The notes beneath the pieces are model-generated. The model was given only the letters and a program-made list of their open reading frames with translations. It did no database searches and was not told the DNA's origin. From positions 62,001 through 126,000 of the forward strand of contig NZ_QMEY01000004.1 in the NCBI RefSeq assembly GCF_003315795.1: a stretch of DNA of 64,000 nucleotides. The letters run 5' to 3'. Made by a program: the position numbers and the translations under genes. Positions 61,883-64,000 of this stretch are shown here, one piece after another (position 1 is the stretch's first letter; each line of letters begins with the position of its first letter). This stretch comes from Spongiactinospora rosea. Its GTDB lineage: Bacteria; Actinomycetota; Actinomycetes; Streptosporangiales; Streptosporangiaceae.

Positions 61883-64000
61883 TCACTTCAGGGCGAAGGC
61901 CCTGATGACGGTCTGCTCGACCTTGGCGCCCGCCGCGTCCCAGGCGGTCACCCGCAGCGAGACGTGCCCGGTGCGGCGCTTGTGGTCGGCGCGGACCTGG
62001 TACCGGCCGTCGCCGCGCCGGTCCAGCCGGGCCTCGCTCCAGGTCGCCCCGTCGTCGTAGGAGAGCTGGACCTTGGCGCCCGCCATGCGCGGGGACGCCG
62101 CGCCGGTCGGGTGCCGCACGGTGAGGCCGAACGTGTGGCGTCCGTGGGCCCGTACGGCGTTGCGCAGGTCCACGCCGAGGTCGTAGTCGATCCGCAGCAG
62201 CGGCAGCACCTCCCGCTCGGCGGTGTGCGCCGAGGTGAAGGTGTGGGTGGTCGCCGTGCGGACGGCGGTCCCCCACCACTGCTCGGTGCGCTCACTGGTC
62301 TGCTCCAGGCGGTACGCGGCCCGCTCCGGCGGCATCGGCACGGCCGTGTTGTACAGCCGGTCGCCCTCGTGCAGCAGCGTGCCGTCGCGGTACAGCCGCG
62401 CGTGGGTGCGGTCGCCCGGAGTGGACACGAACCCGAAGTGGTCGGGGTCGGAGTCGCCGAACTCGGGCACGATGAACCGCGCGGTGTCGCCCGTGCGGAA
62501 GGGCGGCAGACCGTAGGGGGTGTGGCTGGGCGCGTCGATCCGCGGCTGGCCGGGGCCGCCGGGGGCGAACCAGTGCTCGGTGACCTTCTGCCCGGCCCGG
62601 TAGGTCCGGTCGCCGGTCATCAGCTCGCCGCGGCCGAAGCCCGAGCGGTCGGCGCGGACGCGCACGGAAAGGTCGCCGCCGGTCGTCCACTCGTCGCGGC
62701 TCATCGCCCCGTCGATCGTGGACGGCTTGACCGCCACGCCGCCCATGTACGGGCGGAAACTGGCCCGCGAGACCGAGCCCTGCTCATCGGTGGTGTCGTG
62801 GTAGTTCGCGTCGATCCTGGCCATGGTCCGCGGCGAGATGTCGTAGCGCAGGTCGCGCGGCACGCCGTCGCTCCAGCGGATCACGTCGTACCAGTAGGGG
62901 CTGACGGGCGTGCCCTCAAGGCGGACCCTGCGGGCCTTGCGCAGCTTGGCCGCCTCCTCGTACCCGGCGGTGAACGCGGGGGCCCCGAGGTCGAAGCCCC
63001 AGTACGACAGCGCGCCGGCGCGCTCGTTGTTGGCCAGTACCACGACGGCCGCGCCCGCCGCGATGGCGCTCTCCACGGCCGGGAACCCGGGCCGTCCCGA
63101 CTGGTAGGTCAGCAGCGCGAGCCTGCCGCGCAGATCCACGCCGGTGAAGTCCTCGCGGGTGCCGCCGTCGAAGACCGGCAGGTCCAGCCGCCCGTCGAAG
63201 GCCGGGCCGTGTTCCATGTGGACCAGCCGGACCTTCTCACCGCGCGGGATCGTCCTGGCGGTGGCGACCGGCGCGTACAGGTCCCAGCGGTGGTAGACCT
63301 CGAACCAGCCGGACTTCGCCTTGGGGATGGGCGCGGCGTAGGCGCGTTCGGTGGCCCGGGTCATCATCCAGGAGGAGTGCAGCCCGCCCTGGCCTTCGGT
63401 GCCCTGCCGGATGTGCCCGATGGTGACCTGGGAGTGCTCGACCGGGCGCGCGGTGGAGAGCCTGATCTGGCCGGCCCGGCGTCCGTCGATGCGCACCGTG
63501 GCCGGGCCGGTGATCTTGACGTCCGGGTCGCCCGCGAAGACGAACTCGGCCGGGTGGATGCCGGGCTGCCTGCGCTCCAGCATGGTGGCCATCATCGAGT
63601 AGCGGCCCGCGGGGAGTTCGGCGCGCAGCGTGCCCTCGTCGGTGAAGGCGAGGTCGTGGAACTCGTCGGTGTCCAGGTTGAGGACGTCCAGGCCGGAGTC
63701 CGCGCCGGGCCTGCCGCCGTCCCGGTAGACCGCGTCGATCCGCACCGGGTACAGCTCGGGGGTGACGGACTGGGCGACCGCGACGGAGATCTCCGCGCCG
63801 GGGCCGGTGGCCCGCAGGTGGCCGCCGTAGCGGCCGTAGTCGCCCTTGGCGGGATCGACGGTGACCACCACAGGCGCCCGGCCGCCTGCCGGGATCTCGG
63901 TGCGCGCGGTGGAGAGGGCGAACATGCCCGCGGGGGCGGGGGCGCCCTTGGCGTCGCGTACGTCCAGGGCGAGGTCCAGCGCGGCGGGGGCGGTGCCGGT
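61883..64000 (-). CDS. C-terminal part of a large secreted protein, probably S8-type peptidase-associated (partial)
   Basis: The minus-strand frame is open from the right edge to the stop at 61883, giving 705 residues; the N-terminus lies beyond 64000. Regions visible from the edge: beta-sandwich repeats with PAGGRAPVVVTVDPAKGDYG, then a PA-like domain FTGVDLRGRLALLTYQSGRPGFPAVESAIAAGAAVVVLANN, then further beta-rich domains (VQLSYDDGATWSEARLDRRGDGRYQV). The layout matches the tails of S8 serine peptidases of actinomycetes, but the catalytic part is not in the window, so this is inference. Probably extracellular. Confidence 0.7.
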   Translation of the reverse strand, partial: TGTAPAALDLALDVRDAKGAPAPAGMFALSTARTEIPAGGRAPVVVTVDPAKGDYGRYGGHLRATGPGAEISVAVAQSVTPELYPVRIDAVYRDGGRPGADSGLDVLNLDTDEFHDLAFTDEGTLRAELPAGRYSMMATMLERRQPGIHPAEFVFAGDPDVKITGPATVRIDGRRAGQIRLSTARPVEHSQVTIGHIRQGTEGQGGLHSSWMMTRATERAYAAPIPKAKSGWFEVYHRWDLYAPVATARTIPRGEKVRLVHMEHGPAFDGRLDLPVFDGGTREDFTGVDLRGRLALLTYQSGRPGFPAVESAIAAGAAVVVLANNERAGALSYWGFDLGAPAFTAGYEEAAKLRKARRVRLEGTPVSPYWYDVIRWSDGVPRDLRYDISPRTMARIDANYHDTTDEQGSVSRASFRPYMGGVAVKPSTIDGAMSRDEWTTGGDLSVRVRADRSGFGRGELMTGDRTYRAGQKVTEHWFAPGGPGQPRIDAPSHTPYGLPPFRTGDTARFIVPEFGDSDPDHFGFVSTPGDRTHARLYRDGTLLHEGDRLYNTAVPMPPERAAYRLEQTSERTEQWWGTAVRTATTHTFTSAHTAEREVLPLLRIDYDLGVDLRNAVRAHGRHTFGLTVRHPTGAASPRMAGAKVQLSYDDGATWSEARLDRRGDGRYQVRADHKRRTGHVSLRVTAWDAAGAKVEQTVIRAFALK

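Overview
The window is 64 kb of very GC-rich DNA with dense genes, many GTG and TTG starts, several probable leaderless genes, and families typical of filamentous actinomycetes: an MsiK/UgpC-type sugar ATPase beside a LacI regulator, an XRE regulator with tetratricopeptide-like repeats, and a shikimate operon containing type II AroQ. I infer an actinobacterium, perhaps of the Streptosporangiales. This is a judgement from gene content and no marker gene was searched.

Layout. Positions 1-4610 hold the tail of one gene, an enolase-superfamily gene that lacks its catalytic lysines, and an Nramp-like transporter gene cut in two by an IS200/IS605 element with an intact tnpA and a tnpB carrying one nonsense codon. 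4819-12220 is a tightly overlapping five-gene operon: SWIM protein, DUF5691, MoxR ATPase, DUF5682, vWA protein. 12609-15335 is a TetR/aldehyde dehydrogenase unit with three matching operators, followed by a GNAT gene. 15373-17761 is an XRE regulator plus a glycosyltransferase. 18034-22684 holds Tex, a Cys-cluster/pentapeptide-repeat protein, a small membrane protein and an SDR. 22862-25258 is a divergent ugpC/lacI pair with matching operators. 25298-30639 holds a glutathione peroxidase, a secreted transglycosylase-like protein, two DUF202 proteins, two paralogous lipoproteins, a UBP zinc finger and a Na+/H+ antiporter.

30708-38806 runs from a tyrosine-rich repeat protein and a DinG-type helicase through an SGNH hydrolase to the operon aroC-aroK-aroB-aroQ. 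38854-43919 holds a prepilin peptidase, an SseB-like protein, two large non-coding tandem-repeat tracts, a ring-opening amidohydrolase and a carbamate kinase. 44073-47649 is metal and drug efflux (ArsR/CDF, TetR/MFS). 47638-57885 holds an aminotransferase, a DUF418 membrane protein, a nitrilase, two unknown small proteins, a fused carboxyltransferase with a CaiB-type CoA-transferase, and an XRE regulator with a small divergent partner. 57901-64000 ends with a CoxG-like protein, a two-component system, a membrane protein and the C-terminal part of a large, probably S8-type secreted protein.

The least ordinary signal is a pattern rather than a gene. Downstream of several minus-strand genes the DNA looks like degenerate tandem copies of that gene's own 3' end. 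It is clear after the SGNH hydrolase (one 140-bp tandem copy) and after the ring-opening amidohydrolase (about twelve 61-bp units), and weaker after the SseB-like gene and the antiporter. The second recurrent signal is a -10-like hexamer only 6-8 bases upstream of the start codon in eleven genes, which points to leaderless transcripts.
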